Source: Verrucomicrobiota bacterium
Lineage (GTDB): Bacteria > Verrucomicrobiota > Verrucomicrobiia > Opitutales > Opitutaceae
Length of the DNA: 64,000 bases
NCBI GenBank assembly: GCA_016222805.1
Contig: JACRQG010000046.1
Coordinates: 62,001-126,000, forward strand
Direction: 5' to 3'
Made by a program: the position numbers and the translations under genes. The notes below the pieces were generated by a model. The model searched no databases and was not told the origin of the DNA. It saw only the letters and a program-made list of their open reading frames with translations. Below, piece after piece: positions 36,701 to 44,357 of this stretch. How positions within the stretch are numbered: position 1 is the stretch's first letter; each line of letters starts with the position of its first letter.

Positions 36701-37232
36701 CGCGGTACTGAGGCGGTACTGCGATCGTGAGGGATCCTCCGTTGAGCAGGTTGGTGCGGGTGATCGTGAGGGTGTAGGCGCGGAAGGGCTCGGCGTGGAC
36801 AATCCCGTTTGGCCCGAGATTCACTGCCACGAGTTGCCCAGAGGATGAACCCACCGCTGACGCCGACACCGCTCCATCGGTGGCTCCCGGTGCAGACGGC
36901 ATGAGTGTGCCCGAAATACCCAGGGCTCCAGCGACGTAGTAACCCTGTGGGGTGTATCCGCGGTATACATATACATAGCCACCCGATGTGTTCAGTACCG
37001 CGTGGCTGTAGTAGTAGATTGTCGGGTAATAGGTCGTGACCTCCAGTCCCTGAAAACTGGGAAAGGAAACGTAGCTCTGAGACCAACTCACTTGATTGGT
37101 ATTCGCCGTGTAGGCGCGGGCCATGATTCGAACTGGAATCCCGCCCACCCACGATTGGGCCAGCAGACTGGCCGACTGAAGGATGGTCACAGCCAGCAAC
37201 GTGGATACTCCGACTTTGCGAAGAGCATTCAT
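30759..37232 (-). CDS. RHS/YD-repeat protein with signal peptide and variable C-terminal domain
   Basis: 2157 residues. A Sec signal peptide (MNALRKVGVSTLLAVTILQS) is followed by ~600 beta-rich residues and a long YD-repeat array (~650-1790; for example YDAAGRMKTATR, YDPLGRVKRSGL, YDALGRRVTVTDARN, YTYTPAGRLSTRKW). The RHS core ends with GRFLGRDPKDEKGGLHLYAF and NSPVNRWDYLG. The last 266 residues (30762-31559) are unrelated: a Gly/Pro-rich linker, then a helical domain with LREKIKNNTNTLRIMRDKL and TRFPGSAAPAAVGTFIIEQQ. RHS proteins form a shell that encloses a C-terminal toxin. The tail DNA has lower GC. Last but one gene of a five-gene operon; no VgrG or PAAR domain is seen. Confidence 0.9.
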   Translation of the reverse strand: MNALRKVGVSTLLAVTILQSASLLAQSWVGGIPVRIMARAYTANTNQVSWSQSYVSFPSFQGLEVTTYYPTIYYYSHAVLNTSGGYVYVYRGYTPQGYYVAGALGISGTLMPSAPGATDGAVSASAVGSSSGQLVAVNLGPNGIVHAEPFRAYTLTITRTNLLNGGSLTIAVPPQYRVMLNGILRSGCELGSQATFSIIPRNDPPAGAAGFASATPGSRIDWQLSLGNLHNGGSAGSLRLSNSGLGPNWNELFSPSALEYEAPSAEVYVHRENNVIRQVIANQVAVDVQVPSGTSNTYVLKCYDVTQILPGDLPYEFSGYPYAEYTIEKDPTASVDTALRFTRLTRTDPGNSTIARQELMKIARTGTAFPNFTWTNTGWHKHDESPLLTVTSTGEADTSPANRKETIVVAAPTGGTATVLTRRFGNLAFGEAVIAESLGTTNAVTTEFAYHQNVQIAGSFGFVSTVTLPGGGWEAYEYYPSTQEQGYPGGRLMRKTRPFVLSPGASSTESTYFGFSRDPFGSDTRPAGSNSTASGGTVGFSSTTYDSMAYTGIITSSRDDWVNGNGAKLTTTTQYYSEGTSDAFLRGRPYSIVQPNGLKQSFVYQWGTWNGTTFGEGTDIATRTAVITGTALLGWGTQITNCLGSGVSPVYLLDGKSTLEVTIRDRRALVVRTETSVWKNNTWNLVSWVNFSYNAAGLLTTRTKSTGEIYSASYDGLLKATETDESGVTVTYTYDAAGRMKTATRSAYSGIAALTTEYFYGAGNQVRQQVVGTNPSDRLTTTRVFDDAGRLTSETSPGSGTTQFSYAYSSSGSTQTITRADGGTEIKTMSSDGRLSSRTGSAVVPEYFTYGVDSASWRQWSLVSRGAAQSPRWVKTWKDALGQVVRTEKNGFGSGAPMVQEHYFATTAGAANTGKLVKTTETEKGATLYEYDPLGRVKRSGLDMDGNGTLDLASSDRIQDFDSFVEQVLGEWWSTSVTRGYPTRDSANSVILSQKRQRLSGHQAVNRIDETQATDVNGNVTTVITQLARTTATKTITTTTTGLGNTETAISVAGFATEVTGFNGLRTQYGYDALGRRVTVTDARNNTVTSTYYAGTSLPAQVTDATGARVAEYGYDAVGRTTQQWGGPTSVGANETRSVVYSRYDRAGRLLAQWGNGTYPVSYAYSVYGEKIAMRTFRTAPTGVDFSNSSWQLNDEGDPVNPNHAVWSNGDKTVWAYDPATGLLISKTDAAGRAVTYTYTPAGRLSTRKWARGVVTTYVYDPVTGEQTDIVYSDSTPEIHYSYNRLSQAIRIEDVTGMRTFALCLCGKVAAENLPPYFYGPRRLSYKLSSTPGSVLARTMGYSLSLGTTVEQDINYSYSAASGRFTDFQTRTVLTNTATDTHGYTYQYLAGSDLLQSLKVDGSGTSWIEREYYSNRDALKSIESRWGGTTRTKYEYSVNSRGERTSVIQSGAAFADYGDGVSDPGTGFRLFSYDSRGQLVGDIGYLGSNLADTSRFLPSRRHTFDYDLIGSRLWSDRSGEDTLRDNYNVLIDSGSSAEMAERELKMKLNQYHSRENSTVTFAGTAAPGPNPPTAPTLGETTVTVQGGSLAPLRASRQGRFWSGEVVVNNDPYPWWGPLTVVSAKRGSSGATDLFRYDSRMVAQPAFRQKFQYDLDGNLTDDGIWTYTWDAENRLIQMQTTAAAMALTTPWRPFPGRRIEFSYDYLGRRVGKRVYDLDESREISSRRFVYDGWNVIAEYAAPGGNSIGAILRTYTWGLDIARTMADAGGVGALLQLVDHTASRTYLAAYDGNGNVAALLNPDTGTLAAAYEYGPFGEAIRADATDEFAASQPFRFSTKWTDFETGLVYYGRRFYSPSQGRFLGRDPKDEKGGLHLYAFVANSPVNRWDYLGMTSPAPTITSTVTSPNGQKTSVTLYWRDGGNGWGYYDTPAPQPGYIPTDPTGNGGDGGSFFGDDPDVAVEAASPVDCDALREKIKNNTNTLRIMRDKLEGPSLAEQIKESLHVLAIYSNLGKDLAEGSYRAAKLELDIQGLRQTRKQLTTIYKNGGASVLGNLAGFDILMQAWDLGDDISDKDELGFAKDVANLALSIATRFPGSAAPAAVGTFIIEQQIQGVVTANAQMDATSLAAYMAEQHRNAAKGLANLQRWEQQFSDEGCDP

Positions 37233-37239
37233 GGGAGTG

Positions 37240-37830
37240 TCAGCGTCGGGCGGCGCGCACGCGCGCGTTGAGCATGGCTTCGGCCTGCTGGAGTCGATCG
37301 AGCGCTTCCTTTACACTGCGATCCTCGGGGGCAAGTTCCGCGGCATCACGGTACACGGCCAGTGCCGTGCGGATGTTGCCGCGATAGCGCTCGTGGATCC
37401 AACCGGCCAGCGCTTTGGCGTCGGCTTCGCTGCGCTTGTCGCCGCACCGTTTCGCCAGGGTGACGCAGTCCGCCAGTCTTTGCAGTGTGCGGTTGGCCAG
37501 CGCCGCCCCCTGGCCACGAGCCCCTTCGCGCACGAGTTCATCCGCGACGCGAATAAGACGTCCCGCGGTTTCCCGATGCCATTCCATGGTGCCGGTCTCG
37601 GTGACGTTCAGGGTCGTGAGTTTTCGTTCGGCACCATCGATATCTTGCATGCGTGCCAAGTCCTTGGCCTCCACCGTGGCACGCCGGAAATCGGCCGTGC
37701 GCGTGAGACCATCACCGCCACTCGCCGTAGTCACCGGTGTCGATTGTGCGCCCACCGTGTTGGCCAAGATGGCCCACAACAAGACGGCCAGAGTGCCGCG
37801 GGCCCATTCGCTGCGCAGATTCGTACTCAT
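37240..37830 (-). CDS. Secreted helical (TPR-like) protein of the RHS operon
   Basis: 196 residues with a signal peptide (ARGTLAVLLWAILANTVGAQ). The mature part is helical and Ala/Arg-rich: ADFRRATVEAKDLARMQDID, LADCVTLAKRCGDKRSEADA and NIRTALAVYRDAAELAPEDR, the last resembling a TPR motif. Its start overlaps the stop of the FN3/PKD gene (ATGA), and its stop is 7 bp before the RHS start. A periplasmic adaptor or chaperone for the exported RHS protein is possible but unproven. Confidence 0.75.
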   Translation of the reverse strand: MSTNLRSEWARGTLAVLLWAILANTVGAQSTPVTTASGGDGLTRTADFRRATVEAKDLARMQDIDGAERKLTTLNVTETGTMEWHRETAGRLIRVADELVREGARGQGAALANRTLQRLADCVTLAKRCGDKRSEADAKALAGWIHERYRGNIRTALAVYRDAAELAPEDRSVKEALDRLQQAEAMLNARVRAARR

Positions 37831-40481
37831 TTTACAGGACGTTGCACTTTCAGTTGAGTGGAATTTGTGGTGTCGGACCCGCCGGCTGAGTTCGGGTCGG
37901 TTCCGAGAACCGCTTCGGAGGCGTTGGGAACTCCGTCCCCATCGGAATCGAGGTTGGGGTCCGGATTCGTCGTGTCCGTCAGGACGGCACTCGCCGCGGA
38001 CCGCAAACCCGCGGCATCGTAGGCCTTGACGGTGTAGGTGTGGGTGGAATTCGGCGATAGCCCGGAGTCGGTGAATACCGTTTCCGGGGTGGATCCGGTG
38101 GGAGTTGTAGCCCCGTCCCGGAAGATTTCATAGCCGACCACACCGACGTTGTCGGCCGAGGCGCGCCAGATGAAGGTCAAGGTGGTCGCAGTCTTCGCCA
38201 CCGTCCCCAGAGTGGAAGGAACCGACGGAGGCGAGCTATCGGCGTCACCGAGGAAGGTCGCGCGAACCACCGCATCGCTATTCCCCACAGTGAAGGTGGT
38301 AACCTGCGCATTGGCGTTCGCCAATGTCCCAGTACCTGAAACCAACGCCCAATTGGAAAACGTCCGCCCGCTGGGGACCACCGCGGTCAGCGTTACGGTC
38401 GAGCCGCCGAATTGAAACGGCAGGGAGGAGGTACCGTTCTGGACGGCAATCGCCTTGGAGTCGGACCGGTAGACCGCGATCGACTTGGTGGTGGAACTGG
38501 TTCCGGATGATCCCGTCACGGTAAGCTTCGAGACGTAAGTCGTGGCCAGCGAGCTGCTGCCGGCATAGGTCGTCGAGGCGGTCTTTCCGCTGGAGTCCGT
38601 GGTCCCGTTGTTGTCGAAATCCCATGCATAGGACGTGATCGCCCCAAAGGGATCCACGGCGGCAGACGCGTCGAACTGCACCGTCAAGGGTGCTCGGCCC
38701 ATCTCGCTCGAAGCGACGAAGGTAGCCACCTGCGGCATGAAATCCACAAACAATTCATAGCTGCCTTCGCACCACTCGGTTTCGCCGCCGACGACTACAT
38801 ACCGTGGCCCACTCGGAGCGACGAACCTCAAGTCAGTCGAGCTTTCCCCGGCCCAGACCTCGCGCAAGTAGGTATCCGTCGTTCCGGTCACATAAATCCA
38901 CACTGTCCCTGGTCCCGGTACCGTATAGTCGTGCAAGTCTTCGGTAAGGTAGGTACCAATGTAGTTCTCGTATTCGTCATACTCATCCACTCGCACCAGC
39001 GTGCCCGAACCGGCATACAAACGCTGCCATGTGCGGATCTTCAGGGTTCCGCTGGGGTCCGACCATAGGTTGACCGCATCCTTGGCTCGTACCGTAAAGG
39101 CGTAATCCGTGTCGGGGCTGAGGTTGGTGACGGTGGCTGTCGTCCCCGTGACGGTTCCCAGCGATACGCTGTCGCGGAAGATTTCATAGAGGGCGATCGT
39201 CCCTTGGTCGAACGCCGCATCCCACGCCAGTTCCGCGGTGCTTGCGGTCAGGGCATTGGCGCGCAGACGCGTGGGCGGGGCTGGCGGGTTGGTGTCGGTG
39301 GCGTAGTTCGCCTTTACGACGGTGTCACTGCTGCCGACGGTAAAAGCGGTGATCTTCGAGTCGGCGTCGGCGAATGTTCCGTTCCCGGAGAGAACGGTCC
39401 ATCCATTGAATTGCATGCCCGACGCGGGAGCGTTCGCGGTCAGAGTAACCGCGGATCCCGCCTGTTGAAACGGCAAGGAACTCGTCCCGCCATCAACCGT
39501 GATGGCGTAGCTGCTCGCCGGATAGACCAACACCGTGCGGGTGGTCGTGGCGGAAGCGCACTCTTGATCATAAACCCTCAGCGTTGCGGTATAAGTCAGA
39601 GGTCCGGTACCGGAGTTCTGGTAGGTGGTTGCCGCCGTGGCGCTCGATCCGGCGGAGTCGACTTGCCCATTGCTGTCGAAATCCCAGGCGTAGCTGAGAA
39701 TCGATCCGCCCGAGTCGCTGGATGCCGATCCGTTGAATGTGACGGCGAGTGGCGCCCGCCCGGCGCTCGGAGACACCGTGAAGCTCGCCGTCGGAGGCGA
39801 ATTGGGCGGCCGATAATCGACGAACACCTGATAAGCTCCGCCGGGCTGTCCCTCTTCGCCCGTCACGGTCAGGGTGCGACTCCCCGTGGCGTATCCAGAC
39901 GTAGTTAGGAAGAAATTACCGCCATCGGGACCACCTGTCACCGTCAGCGACCCAGGGGCAACGCCGAGGTCGAGTATCCCTTGGGTGTCGGCGACGCCCC
40001 GGGTAAACGCTCGAATTGTTCCGGCCTGCGAGACGGTGAAATAGTGGTAATCCGTGCTCGTCCAATAGGACCATTCCTGGGTCTCCTCGTCGTAGTTGCT
40101 GGTCGACTCGATCGTGCCACTCCCCGAATAGAGGCGTTGCCAGGTCTTGGCGGGCACAGGCTGACTCTGCGCTGACCAATTCCCGGCAGCATCGCGCGCT
40201 CGGACCGTCAGCGAATACACGGTCGACGGCGAAAGCCCGGACAAAGTCGCGGCGTTGATAGAAAACGTCCCGGCCGACACCCCGTTGCGGAAAACCTCGT
40301 AACCGGAGGTGCCGACGTTATCGGTCGAAGGATTCCACCAAAGGTAGAGGGAATCAGCGGTTTCGTAATCGATTCCCATGATCTGGGGAACTGACGGCGG
40401 AGTAGTGTCCTGTGCTCTGGCGAGTGCTGCAATGACACACAGAAGGACAAACACCGAATGGCGGGGAGGAATGGAGTTCAT
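37827..40481 (-). CDS. Secreted multidomain FN3/PKD protein with internal duplication
   Basis: 884 residues with a signal peptide (VFVLLCVIAALARAQ). Domain order: FN3 (~27-112), an unassigned ~110-residue beta domain beginning WQRLYSGSGTIES, PKD (~230-325, GRAPLAVTFNGSASSDSGG), and an InlB-type repeat (~330-395, GMQFNGWTVLSGNGTFADAD). The same four-domain module is repeated at ~398-765 (WQRLYAGSGTLVR, GRAPLTVQFDASAAVDPFG, RTFSNWALVSGTGTLANAN). A third FN3 and a Ca-binding DSDGDGVPNASEAVLGTDPN segment end the protein. Probably a surface adhesin or structural partner of the RHS protein encoded downstream. Confidence 0.83.
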   Translation of the reverse strand: MNSIPPRHSVFVLLCVIAALARAQDTTPPSVPQIMGIDYETADSLYLWWNPSTDNVGTSGYEVFRNGVSAGTFSINAATLSGLSPSTVYSLTVRARDAAGNWSAQSQPVPAKTWQRLYSGSGTIESTSNYDEETQEWSYWTSTDYHYFTVSQAGTIRAFTRGVADTQGILDLGVAPGSLTVTGGPDGGNFFLTTSGYATGSRTLTVTGEEGQPGGAYQVFVDYRPPNSPPTASFTVSPSAGRAPLAVTFNGSASSDSGGSILSYAWDFDSNGQVDSAGSSATAATTYQNSGTGPLTYTATLRVYDQECASATTTRTVLVYPASSYAITVDGGTSSLPFQQAGSAVTLTANAPASGMQFNGWTVLSGNGTFADADSKITAFTVGSSDTVVKANYATDTNPPAPPTRLRANALTASTAELAWDAAFDQGTIALYEIFRDSVSLGTVTGTTATVTNLSPDTDYAFTVRAKDAVNLWSDPSGTLKIRTWQRLYAGSGTLVRVDEYDEYENYIGTYLTEDLHDYTVPGPGTVWIYVTGTTDTYLREVWAGESSTDLRFVAPSGPRYVVVGGETEWCEGSYELFVDFMPQVATFVASSEMGRAPLTVQFDASAAVDPFGAITSYAWDFDNNGTTDSSGKTASTTYAGSSSLATTYVSKLTVTGSSGTSSTTKSIAVYRSDSKAIAVQNGTSSLPFQFGGSTVTLTAVVPSGRTFSNWALVSGTGTLANANAQVTTFTVGNSDAVVRATFLGDADSSPPSVPSTLGTVAKTATTLTFIWRASADNVGVVGYEIFRDGATTPTGSTPETVFTDSGLSPNSTHTYTVKAYDAAGLRSAASAVLTDTTNPDPNLDSDGDGVPNASEAVLGTDPNSAGGSDTTNSTQLKVQRPVK

Positions 40482-40499
40482 CGGCGCTGGGTGAGGAGG

Positions 40500-41561
40500 T
40501 TACCGATTCGCAGCCTGGAGCAGCGCGGGCACCGCGGAGAGCGGTCCGAATCCCGCCATGGTGCCGCGGCGATCGACGACGACGGCAAAGGGCAATTGGT
40601 TCAGATGTAGGGATTGCAGAAGGGCCGCGTTTGCTCCGTCGCTAGAGCGACAGAAAACGCCGGGAACGACCGCACTGCGTCGCTGCATCTCGACTTGCTC
40701 GGCCGTCCCGCCATACGCGAGGTAGATTACCTGCGCGTCGGATGGCAGGTACCTTTTGGCTGACGAGAGCGCCGGCAGGACGAGACCGGCCGCCGAAGGG
40801 GACCATATGACGATCAAGGTCACTCGATTCTCAGTCCTCAGCGGTTTCGTGGTCTTGCCGTCCACCGCGGTTAACGACCAATCGGCTGACTTGTTCAGGA
40901 GCGAATCACGGTTGAGAATCGATTGGGCTTCCGCCTTGGCCTCCCGCCCGGCGGGCCAGCGGATGAGGTTCTCAGCGATTCGGCGGGCCGTGGCCATGTC
41001 GGCCCCGCGCGCGATGCTCGCGTAGAAGTTGAACACTGGAGCGGCATCCCCGAACTCCACGCGAAGCCGGTTGGCGATCACTTCCAACTCCGCCGGGAAA
41101 TTGCCGTACGGGGACCCGCCCAACCGAGAGCGAGCCGCTACCCGCTCCGCGAGCAAGGCGACCTCGAAACGATCGGTCAGCGAATTCCGCGGATCGGCGC
41201 GGAAGTCCCTGGCGAGCACCGCCGCCTTCGCCTCGTACTGTGAGTTCGCGGCGGATACGCCTTGCAGCGCCGCCAACGCTTCGAGTTTGCGGGCATCCCG
41301 GACGTTGAGGTGGTTCGGGTACTGCTCGATGAAACTGCGCGCTGCGTCTGCAGCCTGCCGGGCCGAATCTGCCGATTGAACTCGAGCAAGAGCCGCTTGA
41401 GCGGGGGTCCGCTGCGAACCGCTCGAAGATCGCGAGGTGGCGGCGAGCGCGAGCACGGCGGCCCATTCGCGGTCGGGGTCTCGGTCGACATTGGCCGGTT
41501 GCGCCGCCGAGACTTCAAGACTAGCCATTGCGGCAATAAGACAAGGAATGATGATCTTCAT
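40500..41561 (-). CDS. TlpA/thioredoxin-fold protein lacking active-site cysteines
   Basis: 353 residues with a signal peptide (MKIIIPCLIAAMASLEVSA). The N-terminal ~220 residues are helical and repeat-like. The C-terminal ~125 residues follow the TlpA pattern: ADWSLTAVDGKTTKPLR, VTLIVIWSPSAAGLVLPALS where the CxxC should be, and LPFAVVVDRRGTMAGFG at the cis-Pro strand. The redox cysteines are replaced by Ser-Pro-Ser-Ala, so it cannot act as a thiol oxidoreductase; it may be a binding scaffold. First gene of the RHS operon. The start at 41561 precedes the signal peptide; the frame extends to 41606. Confidence 0.77.
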   Translation of the reverse strand: MKIIIPCLIAAMASLEVSAAQPANVDRDPDREWAAVLALAATSRSSSGSQRTPAQAALARVQSADSARQAADAARSFIEQYPNHLNVRDARKLEALAALQGVSAANSQYEAKAAVLARDFRADPRNSLTDRFEVALLAERVAARSRLGGSPYGNFPAELEVIANRLRVEFGDAAPVFNFYASIARGADMATARRIAENLIRWPAGREAKAEAQSILNRDSLLNKSADWSLTAVDGKTTKPLRTENRVTLIVIWSPSAAGLVLPALSSAKRYLPSDAQVIYLAYGGTAEQVEMQRRSAVVPGVFCRSSDGANAALLQSLHLNQLPFAVVVDRRGTMAGFGPLSAVPALLQAANR

Positions 41562-41838
41562 CTGGTGGTGTTTTGGCCCGGAGTCCCTGCGAAGGCCGAT
41601 AGGCATCGGTCACGCCAGGATCGCTGCGCGATGGGCACAGTCTCAACTTCCCGTTCTCACCTATTTAGGTGAGATTCCGATCTTGACAGAGCAAGACCGT
41701 CCCTCGCCAAGCAACGTGATCTGAGCACTCCTGACCGCGCGCCGTATGCTAGTGCCCGAGGGCAGTCCCCTTCCTGAAGCTGTCCGTTGCCGGTCCGGCA
41801 AAATGCTATCGTGAAAGCATCGAGGGCAGCGTCGGGTT
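41562..41838. promoter_or_regulatory. Upstream region of the RHS operon
   Basis: 277 bp between the response regulator stop and the first gene of the RHS operon, both on the minus strand. It is less GC-rich than its surroundings and holds no ORF. The operon promoter should lie here, but I cannot assign -35 and -10 boxes with confidence. Confidence 0.4.
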
Positions 41839-42471
41839 CTATCCAGCAAATCCCTTTTCGCGCGCCCAGACAACCAGCTTCGAGGCGCAGTGTACTTCGA
41901 CTTTCCTCATGATCGCGGTTCTGTGACTGTGCACAGTATCGATGGCGACACCGAGCACCGCGGCAATTTCCTCATCATCCAGACCGGTGGCAATCGATTC
42001 GAGCACCTCGATTTCCCGCGGTGTGAGCAGCTTGAAATAGGCGTTCGGAGTTGCTCTCAGCGATTGCGCGGCGGCGCGGAGGCGGCTCGGAAGATACTTC
42101 CCGCCCCGCACGATTGCGGCGAGGGCCTCGCGCAATTCAAGGTCGACGTACGCGGCCTTCAGAATCATGCCGGCGACCTCCGGCCGCGAGGCTTGGTGCA
42201 GCGCGACCTCATCGTTACGCACCGTCATCAACAACACTTTGGGACCGGACGCGGCCTGTCGTAGTGCCGCCAGCACCTCGAAACCGCTCATATCCGTGAG
42301 TCGCAAGTCCAGCACGACAATGTCGGGAGCAAGCTCCCGACATTGCTTGATCCCGACGGCTCCGGTCGGCACTGTGGCGACAAGGCGAAACTCGGGCCAC
42401 TGCCCGATAGCCTTCGCGACCAATTGACCCCAAAACGGATCGTCTTCGACATGCAGCACCGTGTATCGCAT
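41839..42471 (-). CDS. NarL/FixJ-type response regulator (orphan)
   Basis: 210 residues from the ATG at 42471 (MRYTVLHVEDDPFWG). Receiver domain with phospho-acceptor Asp55 (IVVLDLRLTDMSG), switch Thr in VLLMTVRND, and Lys in ILKAAYVD. A LuxR-type HTH follows (LTPREIEVLESIATGLDDEE, TVHSHRTAIMRKVEVH). It binds DNA after phosphorylation. No histidine kinase gene is adjacent. It is codirectional with, and 277 bp upstream of, the RHS operon, which it may control. A longer frame to 42585 adds a disordered leader. Confidence 0.9.
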   Translation of the reverse strand: MRYTVLHVEDDPFWGQLVAKAIGQWPEFRLVATVPTGAVGIKQCRELAPDIVVLDLRLTDMSGFEVLAALRQAASGPKVLLMTVRNDEVALHQASRPEVAGMILKAAYVDLELREALAAIVRGGKYLPSRLRAAAQSLRATPNAYFKLLTPREIEVLESIATGLDDEEIAAVLGVAIDTVHSHRTAIMRKVEVHCASKLVVWAREKGFAG

Positions 42472-42797
42472 GTCACTCGGTGTGGACGGCGCGCCCGTGG
42501 CCGGACTGGACGATACCCCTGCTGTGTTGTGTGCGAGATGGAGATGCCGAGGGTCGGAAGTAAGCACGAGAATTCGCGACACCATCTGTTAACGGCAGGC
42601 CACTTTGAACGGCAAGTACCATTCCCAATGGCCTGACAGCTCTGGCCGGAACCAAACGACCGGTGCGACGGAGCCTACTCCCGAGGGGCCGCGGGGTTCG
42701 TTTCTGCCTGCGGTTGCGGTCCACCACTTGCCACACGCCGCACTTGAACGAGAATTAGCCCCGCTGATGTTCTTGTTAAAATCGCACCTCCTCCGCC
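42472..42797. promoter_or_regulatory. Divergent intergenic region
   Basis: 326 bp between the divergent response regulator and the first sulfatase; the promoters of both should be here. No gene, repeat or clear terminator was found. TTCTTGTTAAAATCG about 25 bp before the sulfatase start is the most AT-rich spot. Confidence 0.4.
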
Positions 42798-44357
42798 ATG
42801 CCCCCCCGCACCCCGTCTCCCCCTCTCCCGCCCTCTCCCCATCTCCCGTTCTCCCCTTCTCCCCGTCTCTCCGTCACCCTCACTCTCTGTCTCGCCGCCG
42901 CCACCGCCGTCGTCGCCGCGGCGGCACCGCCCAACATCCTCTTCCTGTTTTCCGATGACCAGACCGCGCGCGCCATCGGCTACCAGAACCCGGAGGTGAT
43001 CACGCCGCACCTCGACCAACTCGCCCGCGAGGGCGTGCGGTTCACCCATCACTACAACACCACGTCGATCTGCATGGCCAGTCGGTGCAGCGTGCTCACC
43101 GGCCTTTACGAGTACCGCCACGGCTGCAACTTCGAGCACGGCGACCTGGAGCGTCGCTTCCTCGAGCAATCCTACCCGGTGTTGCTGCGGCGGGCCGGCT
43201 ACTACACCGGCTTCGCCGGCAAGATCGGCTTCGACCTCCAGGGGGAGAAATTTGAAACCCTCGCCGGGTTCTTCGACCAGTGGGCCGGAGGGCCCGGCCA
43301 GACGTATTACGAGGCGGCGAAGAACGCCGGCATCGCGAAGTACGCCGACCGCCACCCACACAGCTCGCGCGCCTACGGCGCGTGGTCGGTCGATTTCATC
43401 TCGGCCGCGAAGCGCACGGGCAAACCCTTCTGCCTCTCGGTCAGCTTCAAGGCGCCGCACCTGCCGTTCACGCCCGATCCGCAGGATGCCAGGCTCTATG
43501 CCGGGAAAAAGTTCACCCGCCCGCCGAACTACGGCGTCGAACACGGCCGCCACCTCTCCGCCCAGTCGCGCACCAGCCGGGCCGCCACCGGCTACCGGGA
43601 ATGGATCAACGACTACGACAACGCCGCCGCGGCGTATTACGCACTCATCACCGGAGTCGACGCGGCGGTCGGCATGATTCGCGAGGCGCTGGCCCGCGAG
43701 GGACTCGCCGGCAACACGGTCATCCTCTTCACCTCCGACAACGGCTACAGCATGGGCGCGCACGGCTTCGGCGACAAGGTGCTCCCGTACGAGGAGGCCT
43801 CGAAGTCGCCCCTTATTATCTACGATCCACGCCTGCCGCGGACTCACGCCGGTGCCGTAAGCCAAGCCCTCACCGCCAACGTCGACGTGGCCGCGACCAT
43901 CCATGCCCTGGCCGGCGTGCCCGCCCCCGCCGGCATCGATGGGAAGAGCCTCCTGCCGCTGCTGACCGCCCCGCAAGGCCGCGTGCGCGACACCCTGCCG
44001 CTGTTCAATTTCTGGGGCGCCGCCTCCGCCCAGGCGATGGCCATCGTCGCGCCCGGCTGGAAGTACATCCACTGGTACTACGGTGGCGACGGCATGACGC
44101 CGACCGAGGAACTCTTCGCCCTCGCCGAGGACCCCTACGAGATGACCAACGTGGCCGGCGACGCGCGTCACGCCGCCCAACTCGCCACGCTGCGCCGCGC
44201 CTACGACGCCGAACTCGCCGCGATCCAGGCCCGGCTCGCCCCCGGCCACGACTACGAGAAATACCCCGTGCTCTTCAGCCGCACGATTCCCTGGAGCGAG
44301 AAACCCGCCCCCGCGCGCCCGGCGCCCAAGGGGAAACGGAAGGGCGCGAATCCCTAA
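42798..44357 (+). CDS. Type I sulfatase with CMASR formylglycine motif
   Basis: 519 residues. A Pro-rich leader and hydrophobic signal (LSVTLTLCLAAATAVVAAAA) are followed by the metal-binding start NILFLFSDDQTARAIGY, then CMASRCSVLTG, in which Cys92 should become formylglycine. The motif is C-x-A-x-R rather than the more common C-x-P-x-R. Later metal ligands are in ILFTSDNGYSMGAHG, and KVLPYEEASKSPLIIYDPRL is also present. Periplasmic sulfatases remove sulfate from glycans; the exact substrate is unknown. It lies in a cluster with two other sulfatases and TonB receptors. Confidence 0.9.
   Translation: MPPRTPSPPLPPSPHLPFSPSPRLSVTLTLCLAAATAVVAAAAPPNILFLFSDDQTARAIGYQNPEVITPHLDQLAREGVRFTHHYNTTSICMASRCSVLTGLYEYRHGCNFEHGDLERRFLEQSYPVLLRRAGYYTGFAGKIGFDLQGEKFETLAGFFDQWAGGPGQTYYEAAKNAGIAKYADRHPHSSRAYGAWSVDFISAAKRTGKPFCLSVSFKAPHLPFTPDPQDARLYAGKKFTRPPNYGVEHGRHLSAQSRTSRAATGYREWINDYDNAAAAYYALITGVDAAVGMIREALAREGLAGNTVILFTSDNGYSMGAHGFGDKVLPYEEASKSPLIIYDPRLPRTHAGAVSQALTANVDVAATIHALAGVPAPAGIDGKSLLPLLTAPQGRVRDTLPLFNFWGAASAQAMAIVAPGWKYIHWYYGGDGMTPTEELFALAEDPYEMTNVAGDARHAAQLATLRRAYDAELAAIQARLAPGHDYEKYPVLFSRTIPWSEKPAPARPAPKGKRKGANP

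Noticed and set aside
30475-41561. Classical T6SS RHS effector locus
   Set aside because: The RHS protein has a Sec signal peptide and no PAAR domain, and no VgrG, Hcp or EagR gene is nearby.
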